A stretch of DNA of 64,000 nucleotides from Muricea muricata (taxonomy: Eukaryota > Cnidaria > Anthozoa > Malacalcyonacea > Plexauridae), in contig OY979723.1 in the NCBI GenBank assembly GCA_963855995.1, forward strand, positions 6,446,176 through 6,510,175, in the 5' to 3' direction. The notes below the pieces were generated by a model that saw only the letters and a program-made list of their open reading frames with translations, was not told where the DNA came from and searched no databases. The position numbers and the translations under genes are program-made. Of this stretch, positions 33,471 to 46,100 are shown in pieces (within the stretch, counting starts at the first letter, position 1; every line of letters starts with the position of its first letter).

Positions 33471-35639
33471 TACTCGCGTCTTTATCAGAGCTATTCAGGG
33501 GCGAAAATCAGATTTTATTAATTTATTTTCTAATTATAAGTAATTTGATTTCATTTCCCAATGAATGCAAAAACATTGTAAAAAATACGTTAAACAGCTA
33601 GAACTTTGCACAACAAGCCAACAATAACTTATCTTTCTGTTATTGCTCTTCTTTCATAACATATTTTGCTTTTTCGCTACCGATTTGCAGTCAGACGCCG
33701 TCTTTATTTTTGCAGCGGGGCAAAAAACGATATCTCGGGACATATCGTTTATATGTCACCCTGTTATGACCATGATAAAGGCACAAGTATGCGATAAATT
33801 ACATTACAAAATGTTAAGAATATATTTTGATCACAAGTTTAATTTTACCACTTTTGAGACAACAAATGTTTGCAAATATCACATTGTCTCCGAGGGTAGT
33901 TTTGACGGGGACATTAATACCTTTGTAGTGTTGCGTAATTGCATTCGAGTGTCCTACCGTGCGTTTTATAAAATGCGAACTTTATTTTTTAGGATGTGAC
34001 TGGAATCTATAATAATAATTATGATGGATCTCTCAATATTGCTCATGGTTTCCCCGTGTTCGCTACTGTAATTGAAGCAAACTATGTGACCCGGCAGATA
34101 AGTTGGCTATCACAAATCTAACAGACGAAGATTGCAAGGCGATCAGGAAGCTTTCAAAAGATCCCAGAATTGGGGATAGGGTAAGATTGAAGGAAGGCTT
34201 AATTTTGATATTATGAATCTTTTGTATCGAAACCTTTTTTTCCTCTCTGCATTACATCAAAGAATCCACAGAGCATTTCACGTTCTTCAGAAAAATGGAG
34301 GCGGCCTTTTCTGATCGCAGGGAGATTATCAGGGGTTAATTATTCGTGCTAAAATACCGCACAGCATTTATTTAGGATAATAAACTTTTGATTACTGTGT
34401 AAGTAACACATTCTCTTCTTATAAATTGTTGTCAATTTTTCACATGTTCATCATGCAATTTTGTGATGTTCAATTAGTATTTCTGTTTAAAATATAACGG
34501 TTACGTATCACTACAGAATGCGACAAACAAAGTGACTTAAGTGCTTTTTTTTTCGTCAGATAATTGCCAGTATTGCACCTTCTATTTATGCACACGATGA
34601 CATAAAACGAGCGATAGCATTGTCGCTATTTGGAGGACAACCAAAAGATCCAGGTGGAAAACACAAGATTCGCGGTGATATCAATGTCTTACTTTGTGGT
34701 GATCCTGGCACGGCTAAATCTCAGTTCTTGAAGTATATTGAAAAAACATGTGCTCGTTCTGTCTTCGCGACTGGGCAAGGTGCGTCCGCGGTGGGATTAA
34801 CCGCCTATGTACAGCGGCATCCAGTCACAAAAGAATGGACATTGGAAGCAGGTGCTCTGGTACTTGCCGACCGCGGAGTTTGTCTCATTGACGAGTTTGA
34901 TAAGGCAAGTAGAAGTTAACAAAAATATCTTGTGGTTTCTGGCCCTGTTCGGTTGTAACAGAATCTGGAACTAGTGCATGTTCTGAAGTTACAATACAGT
35001 GCAATAAAGGTCGTTTTCCACCTTAGCCACGCGGCGTTTCAGTGTCAAGTTATTTATCTTCCACTAGGACTGACGTAAAAAGAAGTACCTTAGGATCATC
35101 ACGATGCTATCAAACTGGAAAACGGCCTCTAGGTGCAATGCGATACGATACAGCAGAGGTAACGGATGGCTGCGACTCCCGAACAGTTAAAAGCAATTAC
35201 TCACTTGAAAAATAATGATTAGAAACGAAAATTTGTAACAGAGTTCAGACTGCGACCAGAGTTACTGTCTAAACACGAAGATTTTCATGTTTTCTGGTCC
35301 ACTGCATCATTGCATTTGTAAATGATATTTAAACTTGATAAATAATATACTTCTGTAATAAGTTATTTGTATGTTTGCACGGCGATTATAAAATATCAAA
35401 GTGTAATAATTTTGTGAAAACAACGTGTAAATTTATAATCGCAAAGCTTTCGGAAGTACGTTGTTAGCACATACAAACCTCTGCCTTAATAATTCCTCAT
35501 ATCCTGCTCGACCTCATTCAATAATTGTTTATTAAATGTCGGACTGGCTTTTACGTGCTGGCCGCACCTCGGTAAACTCGTTTCATGCACATAGATTTGA
35601 TTTTTTTTCTTCTGCCTTTGCGCAGCGAGATAGAATAAA

Positions 35640-35760
35640 GATAAGATAAGATAAGAATGGTTTATTGACATATTTTAGCACGTTTCGTGAATTACAATAT
35701 GTTTACAACTTAAATTTACACATAATAGAACTTATTAGCGTAGTGCATGTATGGTCAATG
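35640..35760. mobile_element. Possible LINE 3' tail with GATAA repeats
   Basis: AAGATAAGATAAGATAAG at about 35638-35655 is a short satellite like the tails of CR1/L2-type LINEs, followed by AT-rich DNA. It lies in MCM2 intron 5. No coding part was seen, so the assignment is weak. Confidence 0.3.
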
Positions 35761-35782
35761 TAAGTTTTCGTATTATTTTTAG

Positions 35783-35905
<123 letters not shown>

Positions 35906-35931
35906 TAAATAAAAACCATCTTATGTAAAAG

Positions 35932-36046
35932 CTAGAATCATATTAATCTGACACTGCAGAGAACAACGAAAAGTTCGCTCGAGACAATTGATCGAGACAA
36001 CGAATTTTTCGTTGTTCTCTGCAGTGTCAGATTAATATGATTCTAG
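35932..36046. repeat. Perfect 41-bp inverted repeat in MCM2 intron 6
   Basis: Arm 35932-35972 (CTAGAATCATATTAATCTGA...) is exactly complementary to 36006-36046, with a 33-nt loop that itself holds two TCGAGACAA copies. Part of the arm (GTGTCAGATTAATATGA) also occurs near 30930-30950, indicating a dispersed family. Confidence 0.85.
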
Positions 36047-36505
36047 TTTTTGATATCTTTGAAGGAGCTATGATATATGAGTGCCTTTTATACTTCATTT
36101 AAGGCTCGATGTTCAATTATTGCTGCTGCTAACCCCATTGGTGGTCGCTACGATACTACAATGAATTTCTCAGAAAATGTGAGTTGTTCAGTAACATACA
36201 GTACTTTATGTAACACCTTGTTGAATTAGAGCGATTTAATTGGCTATTTACGAACACGTGATATCGAACACGTACTCGTTTTATCAGTTCGACTCCCCAG
36301 CCTGCGATCAGGTGCGAAATTCCACGCGGTTGTCCTGTAACCAGCAGTGAACTCTAATACAACTGGAACGATAACTCCTATGTTTTCGTCCTATGATTGG
36401 ATGAAGCCAAATTTGAAGCAAAAGGCGGGAACCGCGCGGGGAAAATGGCACAGAGTACTATACAGAGGGCTCACTCGACGAAAAAAGCGTAACGCGGATT
36501 GGTAG

Positions 36506-36587
36506 TTGTCAGGGGGGTGAATGCCTCGATGCACTTGCTGGGAATTTTATCCCAGCAAGTGCATAGAGGCATTCACCCCCCTGACAA
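36506..36587. repeat. 38-bp near-perfect hairpin
   Basis: Arms 36506-36543 and 36550-36587 pair with one mismatch across a 6-nt loop (core GGGGGGTGAATGCCTC). A partial copy of the arm (GGGGGGTGACGACCTC) is near the other end of the element at about 39163. Confidence 0.85.
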
Positions 36588-37875
36588 TCTCAAAATGGCT
36601 CTCATATGCAAGGAGTCCAAATTGACAAAATAAAAACCAACTAAAAATACTTCTGTTGTCTGCATAAAATAATGCTCGCACATAATCAAATTTGGCTACT
36701 CCAAATGCCACTGTCCTACCAGAAAACGAGTCAACGGATACAGTTTTCGAAAGTAATTTAATATTTTCTTTTGGTGCCATCGTTCAAGGAGTTGAGATGC
36801 AGACAAAGCCGTGGCTTCAAGTTCAAGCGTTTTCTGTGAACATGCCATTTTTTATGCCACAAAATTATACTTTGAGCATGTCATTTCGCGTTAGATGCCA
36901 AAACCAAAAGACAGCAATCCGATAGAGAAAAAGAAATCTTATAAATATTGGGAAAACGGTCAAGGGAAGGATTAACTATTTCAAATCATTCAAGACCTTT
37001 TTTAGATTATAAAGAACTTTCAGTTGGGCAAGTGAAAATGACTTCATATTTACGTGGTTCTAGTGACAAGAACTAGACATGAGAACTAAAGGAAAGATAG
37101 CATAACATATACAGTTGGATAGCAATGTAGATATTCATTTTATTAATATATTAATGTATAGTTTTGGCATGAAAACATCAGCTTCTTTTGCTGGGATTTA
37201 TGTATAGTAAATCCTTCCTACTTTTATTGGCAATTGAATTAACCAAGGGGGCAAATGTAGGTTAGACAGCCAAAAATGCACAAGTTGAAGCAAGTTATAA
37301 GACTTTCACAGGGAAATTTTGCAAGAACCATGAATGGAAGTTGATATGGGAAATATACAATTTCCCATGTCAAACTCACACATGGGAAAGTTGCACAAAT
37401 CTCATTAAAAAAGTGATATTTACCATTTATTTACAATATATCCAAACCTCAACCCCCTGTGCTGTTGTGCACCAGTCATGCTTGTTTCATTTTAAACACT
37501 TAAAATATTACAATTAGCCTGGTGAATACATAGCATAACCCAGGCAACCAATCATGCTAATACTCAAATACGCCTGAGGAGTGTAACATTCTGCCTGTTA
37601 CATGAAACAAATTTGTCGTGAATTAAAATGTAGATGTAGTATTTAATGGTTTGTTCTTATAGCCTATTTGTTAAAAATACTTTATAAGATAGAAAGATCT
37701 TAGGGACATGGTAGAGATTTTAACAAGGGGAAGGGTAGAAAACACGAAGAGGGTCATTTCAAGACCCTAGAAATGGGAGGGTCAAGATAAAATGAGCTGC
37801 TTAAAGGGGAGGGTCATTCTAGTTTATTCTTAAGGGGTGGTAGCTGTTGGTACACAGTATACTTAAAACAGATAT

Positions 37876-37968
37876 TAATGGTGCTATATATTTGGTTCAA
37901 CTACCAATTTAGGGTCTTTTCTTTTAAGACCCTAAATTGGTAGTTGAACCAAATATATAGCACCATTA
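37876..37968. repeat. 43-bp perfect hairpin
   Basis: Arms 37876-37918 and 37926-37968 are exact reverse complements with a 7-nt loop; the arm begins TAATGGTGCTATATATTTGG. A second short dyad (CATAACTTTTTTAAAAAAGTTATG) follows at about 37989-38013. Confidence 0.85.
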
Positions 37969-40145
37969 AAAAAAGTAACATAACTTTATCATAACTTTTT
38001 TAAAAAAGTTATGATGCTACCCATGTTTCCACCCCTCCCTCCCCTTTTAATTTCTGACCTGTCCCTTATAAAAGAAATTGCTACAATAAAGGAAATACCA
38101 CAATAAAGAGAATAATCAGTAGGACCACATGGCAGTGAAACGTATCCTTCATGTTGTAATTATACAGTTCATATTGTAACAGTTGACACATGTTAATTAT
38201 ACAGTAGAATGGCTACAGACACCAGACTGAGGTGTCAATGTTACCTTGCAAGGCAAATCCTGAACTGGATATCATTGATCTGGATTAGCCCCAATATCAT
38301 GAATGATTTAGCTGATTTAATTTTTTTCAACTTCAACAAAAAAGCTTACAAGTCGGTTATCGTGCATAAAATATACCTTTATTATATACTTCAACAAGGT
38401 GTCATAAATCCCATCATCTGGTACTAATTCTACTTAATCTGGTAGTCATTGGGCATCTGTTCTGGATATTTCAGGGGATTATCTTCCTTTAAATGCTATT
38501 CCATGAATTCAAGTATATCATATTTCACTGGCACATATAATTGTTGTCTTCATGATAGTGAAAAACATTGAAGTCTACCAGACTTTCATAGGAACAGAGC
38601 TTTGTGTTCTAACATCCTCACACATCTTGACATGGTAAGCCTGGAACTGCTCACTAAAACAAAGTGTTTCCAATGGCATATACTCAATATAGATAAAGTT
38701 GCTGATTATTCAAAGCACACATATGGTTCCAAAGTTCCGTTCAGAAGAGAACAATGGGTGTGATTGTGGAGCCAGGAGCCTCGTCAACATCAGAAAAATT
38801 TCCACATCCTTTAAGCTGACAGCGTTCAGCCAAAGATTTTGTGAGGTTTTTAAAGTTTCGTTTCCGTGCTAGTTCCTTAAAGTACAAGGCAGAACGACAG
38901 TTTGGATTTCCCACTCAAATGATATATAGCAGCCTGGTCGCAACTAGCTGCTAGCAAACTTTAAAGAACAAGGCTTGCATAAAATCGCTATAAAAACATT
39001 TCCCATGGCTTGCAATTTGGACATAGATGTGAAATATATTACTTTCGAGTTTTTCAAAAAATAATATGTACTGTGTACGCATCTTTGCTTTATCTTTGTT
39101 AAGATCTTTCTATACCGCCGTCTTTCCGCTCCTAAACATCGCCGCCATGTTGAATTTTTCAGGGGGGTGACGACCTCTCTTCAGCGCACTTGCTATCAAA
39201 AGGCCGTTACGCAAAAATCATAGGAAAAGTGATGAAGTGAGCCCTCTGTATAGTACTCTGTGAAAATGGCTTGTTCGAAAGGACTGGGGAAAGTTACGAG
39301 GAGTGAAAAGTTTGTTTTTGTGCGAAAATATGCTTGAAAATGAGAATTTTCATCACAAGACTTCAATTTTAAAGATTCGATCCTGGTTTTCTGGATAGTC
39401 CTGACTGTTCTACACTTTGTTACGGCAAAAATTGAGGGCTATCACTCTTTTACTCTGGAAAATGACGAAAGTTTCAACGTGCCGAAGCAAACTACGAGGC
39501 AAACTACGCTGTTCAATTGAAAAATATATTGCTTTAAAACATTTTAACACTTCCAAAACGTGTCTTGTGCTAAAGTCCAGGTATCGTTGTCTATTTTGAG
39601 CTTTTAGCCTTTGCTGTAGCCCTTCTAATACGTGAGTAAATTGAGGTTTTCGAAGTGGTGTATTTGTATGGTTAATTCAAAAATACGTATAAAACTTAAT
39701 TTTTCGTCAGATACCATTAGTTTTACAGCTTTAAACTTCGGTTACGGATAGTTCTTGGCAGCCTCTTCCATCTAACTGTTAAAACTCGAGAGGTATCAGT
39801 TGTTTAAAAAAGATATTTCGTGACAACGTTTTCGCCGAAACTGTTTTTCATTTTTAGCAGCCAAAAAATATTTTAAAACCTTACTGGACGTCCTAGAAAG
39901 TTGAGGTACATGAAATTTCAATCTGTCTAGAAAATATTTAGCACCTAACTGGCTCTAAAACACGAAGTTAAAGGGTCGAAAAGAGCTTTTGAAAATAGGT
40001 CATATTTTCGCGGCGTGACGTACATGGCGGCCTTCAATTTGGCTTCAAAGATGGCGGCAAAGTTATCGTTCCAGGTATTTATATACAGTTCACTGGGAAG
40101 GAAACGGAGGCTCTGGGATAATCCGTGATCGATCCGGGATCGCAG

Positions 40146-43100
40146 GATAGAGATGTACTCGGGACACTCTGCTAGTGTTGACCACTATGTTTGAACTTTT
40201 CCCACTTTGGTATATTGGCCTGAATTTTTGAAATTTTTCTAAATGCGATGAAATGTCTTGAAACTTAGCTGAAATTGATGAATTAGGTAATTGTATATGA
40301 AAAAACTTAGTTTGGAACCGGAACAACTTATCTTATTGCTGTTTTAGGATTTGACTCGTTTCACCTATTGTGGCTGAACATTGGCCTTGGATGTGTTAAG
40401 TGTTTTCATTTGGCATTTTCCCATATTACATGGAAATGATGTAAAATTCTTCATGCATTACCGGATCAGCTCACGCTCGGATTTTAGCTAAGTTTGGGGC
40501 ACTAGAGATGTACTTGGGAGGCTCTGCTAGTGTTGACCACTATGTTTCAAGTTTTCCCACTTTGGTATATTGGCCTGAATTTTTGAAATTTTTCTAAATG
40601 CGATGAAATGTCATGAAACTTAGCTCAAAATGATGAATTTGGTCATTGTATATGAAAAAACTTAGTTTGGAACCGGAACAACTTATCTTATTGCTGTTTT
40701 AGGATTTGACTCATTTCACCTATTTTGGCTGAACATTGGCCTTGGATGTGGTAAGTGTTTTCATTCGGCATTTTCCCATATTACATGGAAATGATGTAAA
40801 ATTCTTCATGCATTACCGGATCAGCTCACGCTCGGATTTTAGCTAAGTTTGGGGCACTAGAGATGTACTTGGGACACTCTGCTAGTGTTGACCACTATCT
40901 TTGAACTTTTCCCACTTTGGTATATTGGCCTGAATTTTTGAAATTTTTCTAAATGCGATGAAATGTCATGAAACTCAGCTCAAATTGATGAATTAGGTAA
41001 TTGTATATGAAAAAACTTAGTTTGGAACCGGAACAACTTATCTTATTGCTGTTTTAGGATTTGACTCGTTTCACCTATTGTGGCTGAACATTGGCCTTGG
41101 ATGTGGTAAGTGTTTTCATTTGGCATTTTCCCATATTACATGGAAATGATGTAAAATTCTTCATGCATTACCGGGTCAGCTCACGCTCGGATTTTGCTAA
41201 GTTTCGAACACTAGAGATCTACTCGGGACACTCTGCTAGTGTTGACCACTATGTTTGAACTTTTCCCACTTTGGTATATTGGCCTGAATTTTTGAAATTT
41301 TTCTAAATGCGATGAAATGTCATGAAACTTAGCTCAAAATGATGAATTTGGTCATTGTATATGAAAAAACTTAGTTTGGAACTGGAACAACTTATCTTAT
41401 TGCTGTTTTAGGATTTGACTCATTTCACCTATTGTGGCTGAACATTGGCCTTGGATGTGGTAAGTGTTTTCATTCGGCATTTTCGCATATTACATGGAAA
41501 TGATGTAAAATTCTTCATGCATTACCTGATCAGCTCACGCTCGGATTTTAGCTAAGTTTGGGGCACTAGAGATGTACTTGGGACACTCTGCTAGTGTTGA
41601 CCACTATCTTTGAACTTTTCCCACTTTGGTATATTGGCCTGAATTTTTGAAATTTTTCTAAATGCGATGAAATGTCATGAAACTCAGCTCAAATTGATGA
41701 ATTAGGTAATTGTATATGAAAAAACTTAGTTTGGAACCGGAACAACTTATCTTATTGCTGTTTTAGGATTTGACTCATTTCACCTATTTTGGCTGAACAT
41801 TGGCCTTGGATGTGGTAAGTGTTTTCATTCGGCATTTTCCCATATTACATGGAAATGATGTAAAATTCTTCATGCATTACCGGATCAGCTCACGCTCGGA
41901 TTTTAGCTAAGTTTGGGGCACTAGAGATGTACTTGGGACACTCTGCTAGTGTTGACCACTATCTTTGAACTTTTCCCACTTTGGTATATTGGCCTGAATT
42001 TTTGAAATTTTTCTAAATGCGATGAAATGTCATGAAACTCAGCTCAAATTGATGAATTAGGTAATTGTATATGAAAAAACTTAGTTTGGAACCGGAACAA
42101 CTTATCTTATTGCTGTTTTAGGATTTGACTCGTTTCACCTATTGTGGCTGAACATTGGCCTTGGATGTGGTAAGTGTTTTCATTTGGCATTTTCCCATAT
42201 TACATGGAAATGATGTAAAATTCTTCATGCATTACCGGGTCAGCTCACGCTCGGATTTTGCTAAGTTTCGAACACTAGAGATCTACTCGGGACACTCTGC
42301 TAGTGTTGACCACTATGTTTGAACTTTTCCCACTTTGGTATATTGGCCTGAATTTTTGAAATTTTTCTAAATGCGATGAAATGTCATGAAACTTAGCTCA
42401 AAATGATGAATTTGGTCATTGTATATGAAAAAACTTAGTTTGGAACTGGAACAACTTATCTTATTGCTGTTTTAGGATTTGACTCATTTCACCTATTGTG
42501 GCTGAACATTGGCCTTGGATGTGGTAAGTGTTTTCATTCGGCATTTTCGCATATTACATGGAAATGATGTAAAATTCTTCATGCATTACCTGATCAGCTC
42601 ACGCTCGGATTTTAGCTAAGTTTGGGGCACTAGAGATGTACTTGGGACACTCTGCTAGTGTTGACCACTATCTTTGAACTTTTCCCACTTTGGTATATTG
42701 GCCTGAATTTTTGAAATTTTTCTAAATGCGATGAAATGTCATGAAACTCAGCTCAAATTGATGAATTAGGTAATTGTATATGAAAAAACTTAGTTTGGAA
42801 CCGGAACAACTTATCTTATTGCTGTTTTAGGATTTGACTCGTTTCACCTATTGTGGCTGAACATTGGCCTTGGATGTGGTAAGTGTTTTCATTTGGCATT
42901 TTCCCATATTACATGGAAATGATGTAAAATTCTTCATGCATTACCGGATCAGCTCACGCTCGGATTTTGCTAAGTTTCGAACACTAGAGATGTACTCGGG
43001 ACACTATGCTAGTGTTGACCACTATGTTTGAACTTTTCCCACTTTGGTATATTGGCCTGAATTTTTGAAATTTTTCTAAATGCGATGAAATGTCATGAAA

Positions 43101-46100
43101 CTTAGCTCAAAATGATGAATTTGGTCATTGTATATGAAAAAACTTAGTTTGGAACTGGAACAACTTATCTTATTGCTGTTTTAGGATTTGACTCATTTCA
43201 CCTATTTTGGCTGAACATTGGCCTTGGATGTGGTAAGTGTTTTCATTCGGCATTTTCGCATATTACATGGAAATGATGTAAAATTCTTCATGCATTACCT
43301 GATCAGCTCACGCTCGGATTTTAGCTAAGTTTGGGGCACTAGAGATGTACTTGGGACACTCTGCTAGTGTTGACCACTATCTTTGAACTTTTCCCACTTT
43401 GGTATATTGGCCTGAATTTTTGAAATTTTTCTAAATGCGATGAAATGTCATGAAACTCAGCTCAAATTGATGAATTAGGTAATTGTATATGAAAAAACTT
43501 AGTTTGGAACCGGAACAACTTATCTTATTGCTGTTTTAGGATTTGACTCGTTTCACCTATTGTGGCTGAACATTGGCCTTGGATGTGGTAAGTGTTTTCA
43601 TTTGGCATTTTCCCATATTACATGGAAATGATGTAAAATTCTTCATGCATTACCGGATCAGCTCACGCTCGGATTTTGCTAAGTTTCGAACACTAGAGAT
43701 GTACTCGGGACACTCTGCTAGTGTTGACCACTATGTTTGAACTTTTCCCACTTTGGTATATTGGCCTGAATTTTTGAAATTTTTCTAAATGCGATGAAAT
43801 GTCATGAAACTTAGCTCAAAATGATGAATTAGGTCATTGTATATGAAAAAACTTAGTTTGGAACCGGAACAACTTATCTTATTGCTGTTTTAGGATTTGA
43901 CTCATTTCACCTATTTTGGCTGAACATTGGCCTTGGATGTGGTAAGTGTTTTCATTCGGCATTTTCCCATATTACATGGAAATGATGTAAAATTCTTCAT
44001 GCATTACCGGATCAGCTCACGCTCGGATTTTAGCTAAGTTTGGGGCACTAGAGATGTACTTGAAACACTCTGCTAGTGTTGACCACTATGTTTGAACTTT
44101 TCCCACTTTGGTATATTGGCCTGAATTTTTGAAATTTTTCTAAATGCGATGAAATGTCATGAAACTCAGCTCAAAATGATGAACTGGGTCATTGTATATG
44201 AAAAAACTTCGTTTGGAACCAGAACAACTTATCTTATTGCTGTTTTAGGATTTGACTCTTTTCACCTATTTTTGCTGAACATTGGCCTTGGATGTGGTAA
44301 GTGTTTTCATTCGGCATTTTCCCATATTACATGGAAATGATGTAAAATTCTTCATGCATGACCGGATCAGCTCACGCTCGGATTTTAGCTAAGTTTGGAA
44401 CACTAGGGATGTACTCGGGACACTCTGCTAGTGTTGACCACTATGTTTGAACTTTTCCCACTTTGGTATATTGGCCTGAATTTTTGAAATTTTTCTAAAT
44501 GCGATGAAATGTCATGAAACTTAGCTCAAAATGATGAATTAGGTCATTGTATATGAAAAAACTTGGTTTGGAACCGGAACAACTTATCTTATTGCTGTTT
44601 TAGGATTTGACTCGTTTCACCTATTTTGGCTGAACATTGGCCTTGGATGTGGTGAGTGTTTTCATTCGGCATTTTCCCATATTACATGGAAATGATGTAA
44701 AATTCTTCATGCATTACCGGATCAGCTCACGCTCGGATTTTAGCTAAATTTGGGGCAATAGAGATGTACTTGGGACACTCTGCTTGTGTTGACCACTATG
44801 TTTGAACTTTTCCCACTTTGGTATATTGGCCTGAATTTTTGAAATTTTTCTAAATGCGATGAAATGTCATGAAACTTAGCTCAAAATGATGAATTTGGTC
44901 ATTGTATATGAAAAAACTTAGTTTGGAACCGGAACAACTTATCTTATTGCTGTTTTAGGATTTGACTCATTTCACCTATTGTGGCTGAACATTGGCCTTG
45001 GATGTGGTAAGTGTTTTCATTCGGCATTTTCGCATATTACATGGAAATGATGTAAAATTCTTCATGCATTACCGGATCAGCTCACGCTCGGATTTTAGCT
45101 AAGTTTGGGGCACTAGAGATGTACTTGGGACACTCTGCTAGTGTTGACCACTATCTTTGAACTTTTCCCACTTTGGTATATTGGCCTGAATTTTTGAAAT
45201 TTTTCTAAATGCGATGAAATGTCATGAAACTCAGCTCAAATTGATGAATTAGGTAATTGTATATGAAAAAACTTAGTTTGGAACCGGAACAACTTATCTT
45301 ATTGCTGTTTTAGGATTTGACTCGTTTCACCTATTGTGGCTGAACATTGGCCTTGGATGTGGTAAGTGTTTTCATTTGGCATTTTCCCATATTACATGGA
45401 AATGATGAAAAATTCTTCATGCATTACCGGATCAGCTCACGCTCGGATTTTAGCTAAGTTTGGGGCACTAGAGATGTACTTGAAACACTCTGCTAGTGTT
45501 GACCACTATGTTTGAACTTTTCCCACTTTGGTATATTGGCCATAATTTTTGAAATTTTTCTAAATGCGATGAAATGTCATGAAACTTAGCTCAAAATGAT
45601 GAACTGGGTCATTGTATATGAAAAAACTTCGTTTGGAACCAGAACAACTTATCTTATTGCTGTTTTAGGATTTGACTCTTTTCACCTATTTTTGCTGAAC
45701 ATTGGCCTTGGATGTGGTAAGTGTTTTCATTCGGCATTTTCCCATATTACATGGAAATGATGTAAAATTCTTCATGCATTACCGGATCAGCTCACGCTCG
45801 GATTTTAGCTAAGTTTGGAACACTAGGGATGTACTCGGGACACTCTGCTAGTGTTGACCACTATGTTTGAACTTTTCCCACTTTGGTATATTGGCCTGAA
45901 TTTTTGAAATTTTTCTAAATGCGATGAAATGTCATGAAACTTAGCTCAAAATGATGAATTAGGTCATTGTATATGAAAAAACTTGGTTTGGAACCGGAAC
46001 AACTTATCTTATTGCTGTTTTAGGATTTGACTCGTTTCACCTATTTTGGCTGAACATTGGCCTTGGATGTGGTGAGTGTTTTCATTCGGCATTTTCCCAT

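Larger units (their letters stand above)
36441..39270. mobile_element. 2.8-kb nested TIR element with 9-bp TSD
   Basis: Element 36450-39261 starts ACAGAGTACTATACAGAGGG and ends in the exact inverse (CCCTCTGTATAGTACTCTGT). GAAAATGGC is repeated at 36441-36449 and 39262-39270. A 9-bp duplication is typical of Mutator-like and some Merlin-type elements; the superfamily is undecided. The interior is AT-rich; the only frame of note (36692-36925, 77 codons) has no recognisable motif. It contains two strong hairpins (36506-36587, 37876-37968). Confidence 0.8.
36345..40095. mobile_element. CAGTGAAC-ended (hAT-like) element split by a nested insertion
   Basis: The left end CAGTGAACTCTAATACAACT and the right end (reverse complement CAGTGAACTGTATATAAATA) both continue into CTGGAACGATAACT. 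They share the family of the 437-bp MITE at 22483-22919. Without the nested 2.8-kb element it is about 0.93 kb and non-coding. No matching 8-bp duplication was seen (GTAACCAG versus GGAAGGAA), so one flank may be rearranged. Confidence 0.65.

Noticed and set aside
33643-33999. 118-codon frame in MCM2 intron 3
   Set aside because: No recognisable domain, and it runs into the next MCM2 exon in another frame. Probably intronic chance or repeat remnant.
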